From assembly GCA_031422335.1 (NCBI GenBank), contig JANOQW010000033.1, forward strand, positions 14,600-78,599: a stretch of DNA of 64,000 nt, read 5' to 3'. Under the pieces are notes generated by a model that had not been told where the DNA came from, ran no database searches, and was given only the letters and a program-made list of their open reading frames with translations. Below, one piece after another: positions 50,531 through 57,863 of the stretch. The translations under genes and the position numbers were made by a program. Each line of letters begins with the position of its first letter. Within the stretch, counting starts at the first letter, position 1. Source of the DNA: Methylotenera_A sp031422335. Its GTDB lineage: Bacteria; Pseudomonadota; Gammaproteobacteria; Burkholderiales; Methylophilaceae.

Positions 50531-51649
50531 ATGCAATTTACCCTACACAAAACTGACAGCACCAACAATGGTTTGGCGCGGCGCGGCACAGTTCACCTAG
50601 CGCATGGCGATGTGCAAACACCCGCCTTTATGCCAGTGGGCACTTACGGCACGGTCAAGGCCATGTCACCCTTAGAACTTAACGAAATTGATGCGCACAT
50701 TGTGCTAGGCAACACCTTTCACCTGTGGCTAAGGCCTGGGTTAGAGGTGATTGCCGCACACGGTGGTTTGCACAAATTTATGGGCTGGGATAATCCGATA
50801 CTCACCGATTCAGGCGGGTTTCAGGTGTTCAGTTTAGGCGCCATGCGCAAAATTAGCGAAGAAGGCGTGAAGTTTCAAAGCCCGATTAATGGCGACACCT
50901 GTTTTTTAACGCCCGAAGAATCGATGCGTATTCAAAAGGTTTTAAACTCAGATATCGTCATGATTTTTGATGAATGCACACCCTTCCCCGCTACGCATAA
51001 AGAAGCGAATGATTCCATGCAGCTTTCGTTACGCTGGGCAAAGCGCAGTAAAGACGCGCATCAAGGAAATAGCAACGCTTTATTTGGCATCATTCAAGGT
51101 GGCATGTTTGAAGATTTACGTGATGTTTCTTTAAATGGCTTGGTAGATATTGATTTTGACGGTTTTGCCATTGGCGGCTTATCTGTGGGCGAACCTAAAG
51201 AAGATATGCTGCGCATTTTGGCGCACACTGCACCCAAAATGCCGCAAAACAAACCGCGTTATTTAATGGGCGTGGGTACGCCAGAAGATTTAGTGGATGC
51301 GGTCTCGCACGGCATTGATATGTTTGATTGCGTGATGCCCACCCGTAACGCGCGCAACGGTTGGCTATTTACCCAATATGGCGATATTAAAATTAAAAAC
51401 GCGGGTTACAAGCACGATTTAAAACCGCTAGATAGCGATTGCACTTGCTACACCTGTCAAAACTTTACTCGCGCTTATTTGCATCACTTACACAAAGTGG
51501 GCGAGATTTTAGGTGCGCGTTTGAATACTATTCACAACTTGCATTATTACCAAGTATTAATGCAAGGCATGCGTAGCGCGATTGAAACAGGGGAATTTGA
51601 AGCATTTAAAGCAGGCTTTAAAGACAAGCGCGCGCAAATAAATCTTTAA
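50531..51649 (+). CDS. tgt: tRNA-guanine transglycosylase
   Basis: Tgt exchanges guanine-34 for preQ1 in tRNAs with GUN anticodons, on the way to queuosine. The 372-residue protein has FMPVGTYGTVKAMSPLEL, ILTDSGGFQVFSLG (catalytic Asp near 91), GIIQGGMFEDLRD, the nucleophile DCVMPTRNARNG (about 264-275) and the zinc site CTCYTCQNFTRAYLHHL. yajC-secD-secF follow at about 0.9 kb, the usual cluster interrupted here by three small minus-strand genes. Confidence 0.97.
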   Translation: MQFTLHKTDSTNNGLARRGTVHLAHGDVQTPAFMPVGTYGTVKAMSPLELNEIDAHIVLGNTFHLWLRPGLEVIAAHGGLHKFMGWDNPILTDSGGFQVFSLGAMRKISEEGVKFQSPINGDTCFLTPEESMRIQKVLNSDIVMIFDECTPFPATHKEANDSMQLSLRWAKRSKDAHQGNSNALFGIIQGGMFEDLRDVSLNGLVDIDFDGFAIGGLSVGEPKEDMLRILAHTAPKMPQNKPRYLMGVGTPEDLVDAVSHGIDMFDCVMPTRNARNGWLFTQYGDIKIKNAGYKHDLKPLDSDCTCYTCQNFTRAYLHHLHKVGEILGARLNTIHNLHYYQVLMQGMRSAIETGEFEAFKAGFKDKRAQINL

Positions 51650-51654
51650 AATTC

Positions 51655-51692
51655 TGCCCTGCATGCCGCATGGATATTGGCTTACAGGGCAT
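51655..51692. repeat. Palindromic repeat copy after tgt
   Basis: The nearly ideal copy: arms TGCCCTGCATGCC and GGCTTACAGGGCA around an exact core GCATGGATATTGG (51668-51680). It starts six bases after the tgt stop codon and could fold as a 3'-end hairpin. Confidence 0.93.
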
Positions 51693-51717
51693 TTATTTTG
51701 CTCGTTATTTTAATGAA

Positions 51718-51813
51718 TTACTTAACGTTTTTAAACTCAATCACCGTCAGAATCAAACCTAATAAAAGCAATAAAAATACTGGAATAGCAAAGTAAATAA
51801 GATTAAATTCCAT
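51718..51813 (-). CDS. 31-residue membrane peptide (fatty-acid-hydroxylase N-terminus-like)
   Basis: The frame reads MEFNLIYFAIPVFLLLLLGL then ILTVIEFKNVK: one membrane helix, with GGAAGGAAG as a strong ribosome-binding site inside the end of the preceding gene. The IPVFLLL pattern resembles the N-terminus of fatty acid hydroxylase proteins, so this may be a gene remnant or a real mini-protein. Confidence 0.5.
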   Translation of the reverse strand: MEFNLIYFAIPVFLLLLLGLILTVIEFKNVK

Positions 51814-51815
51814 AA

Positions 51816-51995
51816 TTACTTCCTTCCCATTAAAGCCATTAATTTAAAGTAAATTCCAAAAGTAAAAATAGATGGAATCCATATAGCTGTAAATATTGCT
51901 TGCTCTCTATCTTTGAGAACAAACCAAAGGTACGCTGAGATAACGAAAGATATCATTACAGCAAGAATAATAAAGAAATCTGATTTTTTGAACAT
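51816..51995 (-). CDS. 59-residue two-helix membrane protein
   Basis: It begins MFKKSDFFIILAVMISFVIS, continues with AYLWFVLKDREQAIFTAIWI and ends in LMALMGRK. Two helices are separated by a charged turn. It lies two bases before the 31-residue frame and 14 bases after the 79-residue gene, so the three are co-oriented and probably co-transcribed. No family is recognised. Confidence 0.55.
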   Translation of the reverse strand: MFKKSDFFIILAVMISFVISAYLWFVLKDREQAIFTAIWIPSIFTFGIYFKLMALMGRK

Positions 51996-52009
51996 ACTTT
52001 AAACCCTCT

Positions 52010-52249
52010 TTAATTTATAAAAAAATCTGACATTCCATAACCAATAGCACTTAATAAGCAGCCTGCAATTGCAACCGAACCCACAATGCGCACACCAGAC
52101 GAAAGGCCGTAAGAGAAAATATCAAAATCGTAGCTGCCAGCCAATCCAAAAATAACGCCAAGACACCCCAAAACTGTTAGAAAATTTCCAACAAATATAA
52201 AAAATATACTTAAAGTTGATACAAAAGTTTTGTATTTAGAATTTATCAT
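52010..52249 (-). CDS. 79-residue membrane protein
   Basis: This small protein has two hydrophobic segments (FVSTLSIFFIFVGNFLTVLG and VRIVGSVAIAGCLLSAIGYG), with a glycine-rich loop (GVIFGLAGSYDFDIFSYGLS) between them. It leads the small minus-strand group between tgt and yajC. I do not recognise a family. The upstream 277 bp up to yajC hold no gene. Confidence 0.55.
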   Translation of the reverse strand: MINSKYKTFVSTLSIFFIFVGNFLTVLGCLGVIFGLAGSYDFDIFSYGLSSGVRIVGSVAIAGCLLSAIGYGMSDFFIN

Positions 52250-52526
52250 GAGCCTAACTTTAATACTAATACTTGGTTATTTATAAAAATTTTATAGTCA
52301 GATCAGCGTAACTATTTAACACTTAATCATATTGCTATGCAAGCAGAACCTGCCTGGTGCATAAAGTTCAACTGCTCTTTGGCTTAACTTGAAACAATTT
52401 AATTTGGGGTGTTAATAATTTCACTATGCTGCACTTACAGACGCCATACTCACACATATTAAGTCTGTGTTAAAATCCTGCGTTAATTAACAACTCACTT
52501 GCAACCTATTTTTGAAAGTTATCATT
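52250..52526. other. Gene-free stretch upstream of yajC
   Basis: AT-rich intergenic DNA with a short imperfect hairpin near 52337-52362 (ATGCA ... TGCAT) and a TTAAAAT -10-like box near 52470 that may drive yajC. No coding frame or repeat of the families found elsewhere. Confidence 0.4.
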
Positions 52527-52856
52527 ATGTTTAGCAATTTATTTATTAGCAACGCACACGCAGCCCCAGCCGCTCCAGGTGGCGATTTATTTAGCTTTTT
52601 ACCGATTATTGTGATTTTTGCCTTGTTTTATTTTATGTTGATTCGCCCACAAATGAAAACAGCAAAGCTGCAAAAAGCCATGATAGACGCGCTGAAAACG
52701 GGCGATGAAGTGGCCACTGCTGGCGGCGTAATTGGCAAAGTGACTAAAGTGGGTGACAACTACGTGAGTATTGAAATTGCAACTAATACCGTGATTAACG
52801 TACAGAAACATACCATACAAACAATGCTACCACCGGGCACTATCAAGGCTATTTAA
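52527..52856 (+). CDS. yajC: Sec translocase accessory protein YajC
   Basis: YajC is the small membrane partner of SecD-SecF. The 109-residue protein from ATG 52527 has FSFLPIIVIFALFYFMLIRP (single helix, about 21-40), then the conserved QMKTAKLQKAMIDALKTGDE and VATAGGVIGKVTKVGDNYVS. A longer TTG start at 52512 is possible but unneeded. secD begins about 170 bp downstream with nothing recognisable in between. Confidence 0.95.
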   Translation: MFSNLFISNAHAAPAAPGGDLFSFLPIIVIFALFYFMLIRPQMKTAKLQKAMIDALKTGDEVATAGGVIGKVTKVGDNYVSIEIATNTVINVQKHTIQTMLPPGTIKAI

Positions 52857-53028
52857 CAAAAATGTATTCTTTGCCACACATCACCATTTTAATGTCAATT
52901 GGGTTACGCGGTACTCGCAAGCTCGCTGAACAAACCCGTACTATCTCCCTTTCTGCGTTCCGTGCGCCTTGTGCTGCATAACAAATAAAGCATTTTAATC
53001 ACATGTCATTATTAATAAGTTAATTTTT

Positions 53029-54873
53029 ATGAATCGTTACCCCACCTGGAAATACATTTTAATTGCTGTAGTGATTTTAATTGGGCTGCTTTATACCATC
53101 CCCAATTTTTATGGCGAATCGCCCGCAGTACAAGTGTCGCCCGCCAAGGCTTCTCTTAAGGCCGATGCTGCATTATTAAGCAAAGTGGAAAGCACACTAA
53201 AACTGGCAGATATTAAATTTAATGGCCTGTTTTTAGATGCCAACGGCGTAAAAGCGCGCTTTAGCAGCCCAGAAGAGCAATTAAAAGCTAAAGATAAGTT
53301 GGTGGCTAATTTGGGTAAAGATTACACCGTCGCACTGAATTTACTGTCGCAAACACCAAACTGGTTGTTGGCGATAGGCGCAAAACCCATGTATTTGGGC
53401 TTAGATTTACGTGGTGGCGTACACTTTTTGTTAGAGGTGGACATGAAAGCGGCCTTAGATAAATCGGCCGAAAGCAGCGTGGGCGATTTTAGAACCACTT
53501 TGCGTAAAGAAAAAGTGAATTATTTTGGTATTAGCCGCGAAGGCCAAAAAGTAGAAGTCAAGTTTGAAAGCGCTGCTGATTTAGCCGCCGCGCAAAAACT
53601 GCTGGCTAAAACCTACCCTGATTTAACCTACACCGACAGCGTGACAGGTAAAGAATTTACACTAAGCGCCAGCATTGGTGAGGACAACAAATTAAAAATT
53701 CAAGAATTTGCACTCAAACAAAACCTGCAAACACTGCATAACCGTATTAACGAACTGGGTGTGGCCGAGCCTATTGTGCAGCAACAAGGCTTTGACCGCA
53801 TTGTAGTGCAGCTGCCGGGCGTGCAAGATACGGCAAAAGCCAAAGAGATTTTAGGTCGTACTGCCACCTTGGAAATTCGCATGGTGGACGAAGATAAAAA
53901 AGATTTTGCCACGCTAAAAGCCGCTGAAGAAGGCAAAGTACCGTTTGGTGATGAACTTTATAAAGACCGCGATGGCAACCCAATTTTGGTGAAGAAAAGC
54001 GTTGTACTGACGGGTGACCGCATTACCGATGCTGGCCCGGGTCTTAACCAACAAACGGGTGGCTCGGTAGTAAACGTGACGCTAGATGCCCGCGGCGCAG
54101 GTATTTTTAAAAATGTAACGCGCGATAACGTGGGCAAGCGCATGGCCATTTTACTCATTGAGAAAAACAGCACTGAGATAATTACCGCGCCGGTGATTAA
54201 TGAAGAAATTGGCGGCGGCCAAGTGCAAATTTCTGGCATGGGTAACGTGCAAGAAGCCACTGATGTCGCTTTGCTGTTGCGCGCTGGTGCTCTGGCAGCA
54301 CCGATGGAAATTATTGAAGAACGCACCGTGGGGCCCAGCATGGGCGAGCAGAATATCAAACGCGGCGTGCATTCTACGCTGTGGGGCTTTGCTGCGATTG
54401 CGGTGATGATGATGTTTTATTACATGATATTTGGCGGTGTTTCGGTGTTGGCGCTCGGCGTGAACCTATTATTATTGGTCGCGCTACTTTCAATGTTGCA
54501 AGCCACACTTACACTGCCAGGGCTAGCGGCGATTGCGCTGGCGCTGGGTATGGCGATTGATGCCAACGTGCTGATTAACGAGCGCATTCGCGAAGAACTG
54601 CGCAATGGCAACACGCCACAAGCCAGTATCCATGCGGGTTACGACCGTGCCTTTGATACCATTATTGACTCTAACGTCACCACATTAATTGCAGGTTTGG
54701 CACTATTTATGTTTGGTACAGGCCCGATTAAAGGTTTTGCGGTGGTGCATGTGTTAGGTATTTTAACCAGTATGTTTAGTGCGGTGTTGGTATCGCGCGC
54801 CATTGTTAATTTAATTTATGGCTATCGCCGCAAAGTGACCAAATTATCCATTGGGCAAATTTATAAAGCCTAA
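53029..54873 (+). CDS. secD: Protein translocase subunit SecD
   Basis: SecD uses the proton-motive force to help pull secreted proteins across the inner membrane. The 614-residue protein has an N-terminal helix (WKYILIAVVILIGLLYTIP), GLDLRGGVHFLLEVDM (about 125-140), a long periplasmic region, and a C-terminal six-helix bundle with AAIALALGMAIDANVLINER (about 500) and IIDSNVTTLIAGLALFMFG. Length and domain order are standard for betaproteobacteria. Confidence 0.97.
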   Translation: MNRYPTWKYILIAVVILIGLLYTIPNFYGESPAVQVSPAKASLKADAALLSKVESTLKLADIKFNGLFLDANGVKARFSSPEEQLKAKDKLVANLGKDYTVALNLLSQTPNWLLAIGAKPMYLGLDLRGGVHFLLEVDMKAALDKSAESSVGDFRTTLRKEKVNYFGISREGQKVEVKFESAADLAAAQKLLAKTYPDLTYTDSVTGKEFTLSASIGEDNKLKIQEFALKQNLQTLHNRINELGVAEPIVQQQGFDRIVVQLPGVQDTAKAKEILGRTATLEIRMVDEDKKDFATLKAAEEGKVPFGDELYKDRDGNPILVKKSVVLTGDRITDAGPGLNQQTGGSVVNVTLDARGAGIFKNVTRDNVGKRMAILLIEKNSTEIITAPVINEEIGGGQVQISGMGNVQEATDVALLLRAGALAAPMEIIEERTVGPSMGEQNIKRGVHSTLWGFAAIAVMMMFYYMIFGGVSVLALGVNLLLLVALLSMLQATLTLPGLAAIALALGMAIDANVLINERIREELRNGNTPQASIHAGYDRAFDTIIDSNVTTLIAGLALFMFGTGPIKGFAVVHVLGILTSMFSAVLVSRAIVNLIYGYRRKVTKLSIGQIYKA

Positions 54874-54937
54874 TTTAGATTTATAAAGTTTAGTTTTTAA
54901 AGCTTAATTTAAGAAAAGATTATTCAAGAGAAAAGTT

Positions 54938-55882
54938 ATGGAATTATTTAGAATAAAAAATGACATCCCGTTTATGAGTTATGGTCGCTTAACCACGGCT
55001 ATTTCACTCATTACATTTTTGCTGGCGATATTTTTTCTGTGGTCAAAAGGCTTGCATTACGGTGTGGACTTCACTGGTGGCACGGCGATGGAAGTGAGCT
55101 ACCCACAGGCAGCAGATATTGAAGGTATTCGTAAAGCCGTGGCAGATACAGGCTTAAAAGATGTGACTGTGCAAAACTTTGGCACCAGTCAAGATGTGCT
55201 GATACGTTTGCCGTTAGTAAAAGAGATGTCGATTGCTGAGCTTTCAGAAACGGTGACCAAAGCGCTTAAAACGGCCGATGCCAGCGTAGAAGTGCGTCGG
55301 GTGGAATCAGTCGGCTCGCAGGTGGGCGATGAGTTGTATGCAAATGGTGGCTTGGCGCTGTTGTTGGTGTGCGCAGGTATTATGGCGTATTTGGCGATTC
55401 GCTTTGAGTGGCGTTTTGCGGTGGCAGCGATTATTGCCAATATGCACGATGTGGTCATTATTTTAGGTTTTTTTGCGTTTTTTCAATGGGAGTTCAATCT
55501 CACCGTACTCGCTGCGATTTTGGCAGTATTGGGCTATTCGGTGAATGAATCAGTGGTGGTGTTTGACCGCGTGCGCGAAAACTTTAGAAAAATGCGTAAA
55601 GCAACGGTAGTGCAAGTGATTGACAACGCCATTACCCGCACCATGAGTCGCACAGTGATTACCCACGTGATGACGCAAACCATGGTCGGCTCTATGCTAC
55701 TGTTTGGTGGCGAGGTGCTGCATAACTTTGCGCTGGCGCTGACCATTGGTATTTTGTTTGGTATTTATTCTTCTGTATTGGTGGCTTGCCCAATCGCCAT
55801 GTGGCTGGGCGTGAGTCGCGCCAATTTAATTGGCGATGTGGAAAAAAAAGCCAGCGAGCAAGAAACCGAAGCAACGCCTTAA
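54938..55882 (+). CDS. secF: Protein translocase subunit SecF
   Basis: SecF forms the proton-driven complex with SecD and YajC. The 314-residue protein shows GVDFTGGTAMEV (about 42-53), the conserved GYSVNESVVVFDRVRENFRK (about 190-209) and TRTMSRTVITHVMT, with six helices. It lies 64 bases after secD. A CorC-like gene follows after about 90 bases. Confidence 0.97.
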   Translation: MELFRIKNDIPFMSYGRLTTAISLITFLLAIFFLWSKGLHYGVDFTGGTAMEVSYPQAADIEGIRKAVADTGLKDVTVQNFGTSQDVLIRLPLVKEMSIAELSETVTKALKTADASVEVRRVESVGSQVGDELYANGGLALLLVCAGIMAYLAIRFEWRFAVAAIIANMHDVVIILGFFAFFQWEFNLTVLAAILAVLGYSVNESVVVFDRVRENFRKMRKATVVQVIDNAITRTMSRTVITHVMTQTMVGSMLLFGGEVLHNFALALTIGILFGIYSSVLVACPIAMWLGVSRANLIGDVEKKASEQETEATP

Positions 55883-55974
55883 GCCCTGCACCCTAAACCT
55901 TGCGCATTTAAACGCTTGATTATTAGACTAAATTGCAGTTAAACTGATTTATCATAACAACGGTTTAACACCTT

Positions 55975-57246
55975 TTGGATAACATTCCTATCGCTTGGCA
56001 ACTTGGCATCTTAGCCTTATTGCTGCTCATTTCTGGCTTTTTCTCAGTCGCTGAAACCAGCTTGATGTCGCTTAACCGCTATCGGTTGCGACATTTAGTG
56101 AAAGAAGGTCACCGTGGTGCGCGCTTAGCCAGCGCCTTGCTAGCTAAAACAGATAAGCTACTTGGCGTCATTTTGTTGTGCAATAACTTTGCCAACGCAG
56201 CATCCGCCACCTTAGTCACGCTGATCACTGTTGAGTTATTTGGCGAGGGTGAATGGGTGTTGATGATAGGTACTTTGACTGTCACCTTCGCTATTTTAGT
56301 CTTTAGTGAAATTACTCCCAAAGTGATTGCGGCTGCCTTCCCCGAAAAGCTAGGTATTTTGTGCAGCTATATTCTTTACCCGCTACTTAAACTGCTTTAC
56401 CCCGCCGTCTGGTTTATCAATTTATTTGTAGAAGGCTTACTTAAATTGTTGCGCGTGAATATTAATTTTAGCGAAAGCACGCAAAGCCTGACCATGGATG
56501 AGCTACGCAGCATTGTGACAGACGCAGGGCATTTTATGCCAAAGAAAAACCGCACTATTTTGCTGAATTTGTTCGAGCTAGAAAAAATTACGGTAGATGA
56601 TGTGATGACTGCGCATACTTTGGTGGAAGTGATTGATTTTGACGCCGATATTGAAGATATCATTCAACGCATCACCAATAGCCACCACACACGGCTACCC
56701 GTGCGCGAGGGCGACCACGAAGAAATTATCGGTATTATTCACATTCGTAAAGTCATTAACCAAATTCGCATGTATCAGCTTGACGATAATTTAACTAAAG
56801 ATGCGCTGCGCGAAATTATTGAAGAGCCTTATTTTGTGCCTGCTGGCACGCCACTTTATACGCAAATTCAGCAGTTTCAAGAGAACCGCCAACGTATTGC
56901 ACTGGTGGTAGATGAATATGGCGAGTTTAAAGGTTTGGTCACGCTAGAAGATATTTTAGAAGAAGTGATTGGTGACTTTACCACGCAATCCCCCAGCCGC
57001 ATTGGCAGCCACCGTCAAGAGGCCGATGGTAGCTGGCTGGTGGACGGCAGCAGCACACTGCGCGATTTAAACAAAAAACTCAATTTAAATCTGCCGCTAG
57101 ATGGCCCACGCACTTTAAATGGTTTAATTTTAGAGCATTTTGAAGACATTCCTGAACCTGGCACCAGCTTTAAAGTGAACGAACACACGCTAGAGATCAT
57201 CCAAACTCAAGATAGAATCGTAAAAAGCGTCAAAATATTCCCTTAA
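55975..57246 (+). CDS. CNNM/CorC-family transporter with DUF21 and CBS domains
   Basis: The 423-residue protein has an N-terminal DUF21 membrane domain (ISGFFSVAETSLMSLNRYRL, about 19-38), two CBS domains (around 200-330, VDDVMTAHTLVEVIDF; LVVDEYGEFKGLVTLEDILE) and a C-terminal CorC_HlyC domain. Proteins of this type are linked to magnesium or cobalt homeostasis and haemolysin-C-like annotation. The start is TTG at 55975. An AT-rich gap with a possible weak terminator leads to clpS. Confidence 0.93.
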   Translation: MDNIPIAWQLGILALLLLISGFFSVAETSLMSLNRYRLRHLVKEGHRGARLASALLAKTDKLLGVILLCNNFANAASATLVTLITVELFGEGEWVLMIGTLTVTFAILVFSEITPKVIAAAFPEKLGILCSYILYPLLKLLYPAVWFINLFVEGLLKLLRVNINFSESTQSLTMDELRSIVTDAGHFMPKKNRTILLNLFELEKITVDDVMTAHTLVEVIDFDADIEDIIQRITNSHHTRLPVREGDHEEIIGIIHIRKVINQIRMYQLDDNLTKDALREIIEEPYFVPAGTPLYTQIQQFQENRQRIALVVDEYGEFKGLVTLEDILEEVIGDFTTQSPSRIGSHRQEADGSWLVDGSSTLRDLNKKLNLNLPLDGPRTLNGLILEHFEDIPEPGTSFKVNEHTLEIIQTQDRIVKSVKIFP

Positions 57247-57272
57247 TTTAGTAGGTAAATGAATAATTTGAA

Positions 57273-57304
57273 TAGCCCTACTCATAATGGGCTTGAATTT
57301 TTTG
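57273..57304 (+). terminator. Weak candidate terminator after the CorC-like gene
   Basis: AGCCC (57273-57277) and GGGCT (57289-57293) form a five-pair stem with an 11-base loop followed by TGAATTTTTT. The short stem makes this uncertain. Confidence 0.35.
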
Positions 57305-57349
57305 CGATTCGGCTCAAAATACTATTAAGTAAGTAATAAAACAAAGCAC

Positions 57350-57661
57350 ATGGCAAATACGCATAGCACTGGCGACACCGCACTTAAACCCAGCGCAGTT
57401 AAACCAAAACTGCCAGAGATGTTCAAAGTGTTATTGTTGAACGACGATTACACCCCAATGGAATTTGTGGTGGAAACCATAGAACGATTTTTTAACAAAA
57501 GCCGTGAACAAGCGACGCAAATTATGCTCAAAGTACATACAGAAGGTGCTGGCGTATGTGGGGTTTATCCGCAAGACATCGCGGAAACCAAAATGAACCA
57601 AGTATTAACACATGCAAAAGAAGCGCAGCATCCGCTGCAGTGTGTGGTTGAGCCAGCTTGA
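57350..57661 (+). CDS. clpS: ClpAP adaptor ClpS
   Basis: ClpS delivers N-degron substrates to ClpAP. The 103-residue protein holds FKVLLLNDDYTPMEFVVETI (about 24-43, binding-pocket residues Asn-Asp-Asp) and the ClpA-contacting region MLKVHTEGAGVCGVYPQDIA. clpA follows but is separated by 200 bp containing a MITE-like repeat element, which is longer than the usual spacing. Confidence 0.97.
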   Translation: MANTHSTGDTALKPSAVKPKLPEMFKVLLLNDDYTPMEFVVETIERFFNKSREQATQIMLKVHTEGAGVCGVYPQDIAETKMNQVLTHAKEAQHPLQCVVEPA

Positions 57662-57718
57662 TGCTAGTGATATAAAAGTAGTGATTTTGTTGTAAATTAG
57701 TACATGTATTAATTTAGG

Positions 57719-57861
57719 CATATGCCTCTAAAAATCAAAAGCGTCTAAGCAAGACAAGGCGAGAAGAAATTTTAGAGCGCGGCATATGGGTTATATGTAA
57801 GCGATTAAAATTGATGAGTAACGCAGTATTGCAACGAAGTTTTGATTTTTAAAGGCATATG
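57719..57861. repeat. 143-bp MITE-like element between clpS and clpA
   Basis: The termini are inverted repeats of about 22 bases with one mismatch: the left starts CATATGCCTCTAAAAATC and the right is the reverse of CATATGCCTTTAAAAATC. No coding frame is inside. Its right half aligns with the 92-bp element at 17650. The right terminus ends two bases before the clpA ATG, and its AAAGG (57851-57855) is well placed as the clpA ribosome-binding site. Confidence 0.82.
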
Positions 57862-57863
57862 AA

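Noticed and set aside
54617..54650. Match to the palindromic repeat core in secD (CCAGTATCCATGCGG)
   Set aside because: The encoded ASIHAGY is part of a conserved SecD segment and the arms are missing; best explained by codon coincidence.
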